A stretch of 21,824 bases of DNA from a virus. The translations under genes and the position numbers were made by a program. Shown here in pieces: positions 21,818 to 21,824 of the stretch. A model generated the notes under the pieces. It ran no database searches and had not been told where the DNA came from. It saw only the letters and a program-made list of their open reading frames with translations. The stretch lies in the IMG/VR virus record IMGVR_UViG_3300005919_000018, positions 1 to 21,824 of that record; one strand, given 5' to 3'. Position 1 is the stretch's first letter, and the number at the start of each line of letters is the position of its first letter.

Positions 21818-21824
21818 GCTAGAA

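Noticed and set aside
1-21824. CRISPR array, tRNA, rRNA, insertion sequence or integrase
   Set aside because: No regularly spaced repeats, no cloverleaf, no rRNA sequence, no transposase or recombinase frame and no terminal inverted repeats were seen.

Overview
This window is a piece of a tailed double-stranded DNA phage or prophage genome, with no bacterial housekeeping genes. The virion genes follow a lambda-like siphovirus plan: GpA-type terminase, gpW-like connector, lambda-family portal, S49 head protease, gpD-like decoration protein, gpE-like capsid, tail tube, frameshifted tail chaperone and tape measure. A nested i-spanin/o-spanin pair with a clear lipobox shows that the host has an outer membrane and is therefore Gram-negative. 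The exact host cannot be read from the sequence. Base use is peculiar: CTAG is very frequent and GATC is scarce.

Layout. (1) Positions 1-2884, + strand: two diverged paralogous genes (382-1467 and 1756-2736). Each is preceded by the same kind of regulatory unit: a conserved repeat block, a large hairpin and an extended -10 promoter. A small 53-residue gene follows, overlapping the second paralog at a run of nine G. (2) Positions 3073-18735, - strand: one long morphogenesis operon. In transcription order it holds terminase small and large subunits, a 35-residue membrane protein, gpW-like protein, portal, protease with possible nested scaffold, decoration protein, capsid, three head-tail/tail-completion proteins, a 51-residue protein, tail tube, amidase, chaperone G and G-T (by -1 frameshift), tape measure and a gpM-like tail-tip protein. 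A near-consensus promoter drives it from about 18800, and a second one at about 14270 boosts the head genes. (3) Positions 18847-21817, + strand: a small virion-associated protein, a tail-fibre-like protein with leucine-rich-type repeats, then a lysis cassette (GH24 lysozyme, two holin-like membrane proteins, i-spanin with nested o-spanin).

The left-going structural operon and the right-going fibre/lysis unit diverge from a 110-base region. The genes expected after the gpM-like protein (gpL, gpK, gpI, gpJ) are not in the window, nor are DNA polymerase, integrase or repressor genes, so this is part of a larger genome.

Most notable are: the duplicated two-gene cassette with its shared cis elements, which resembles an initiator/origin or autoregulated module; the long hairpin at 1554-1617, whose two mismatches become G-U pairs only on the minus strand; the sign that a fibre module was inserted into a small gene, leaving a 50-codon remnant at 20191-20343; the nested o-spanin; the A AAA AAC frameshift site; and two small genes (16006-16113 and 9602-9757).
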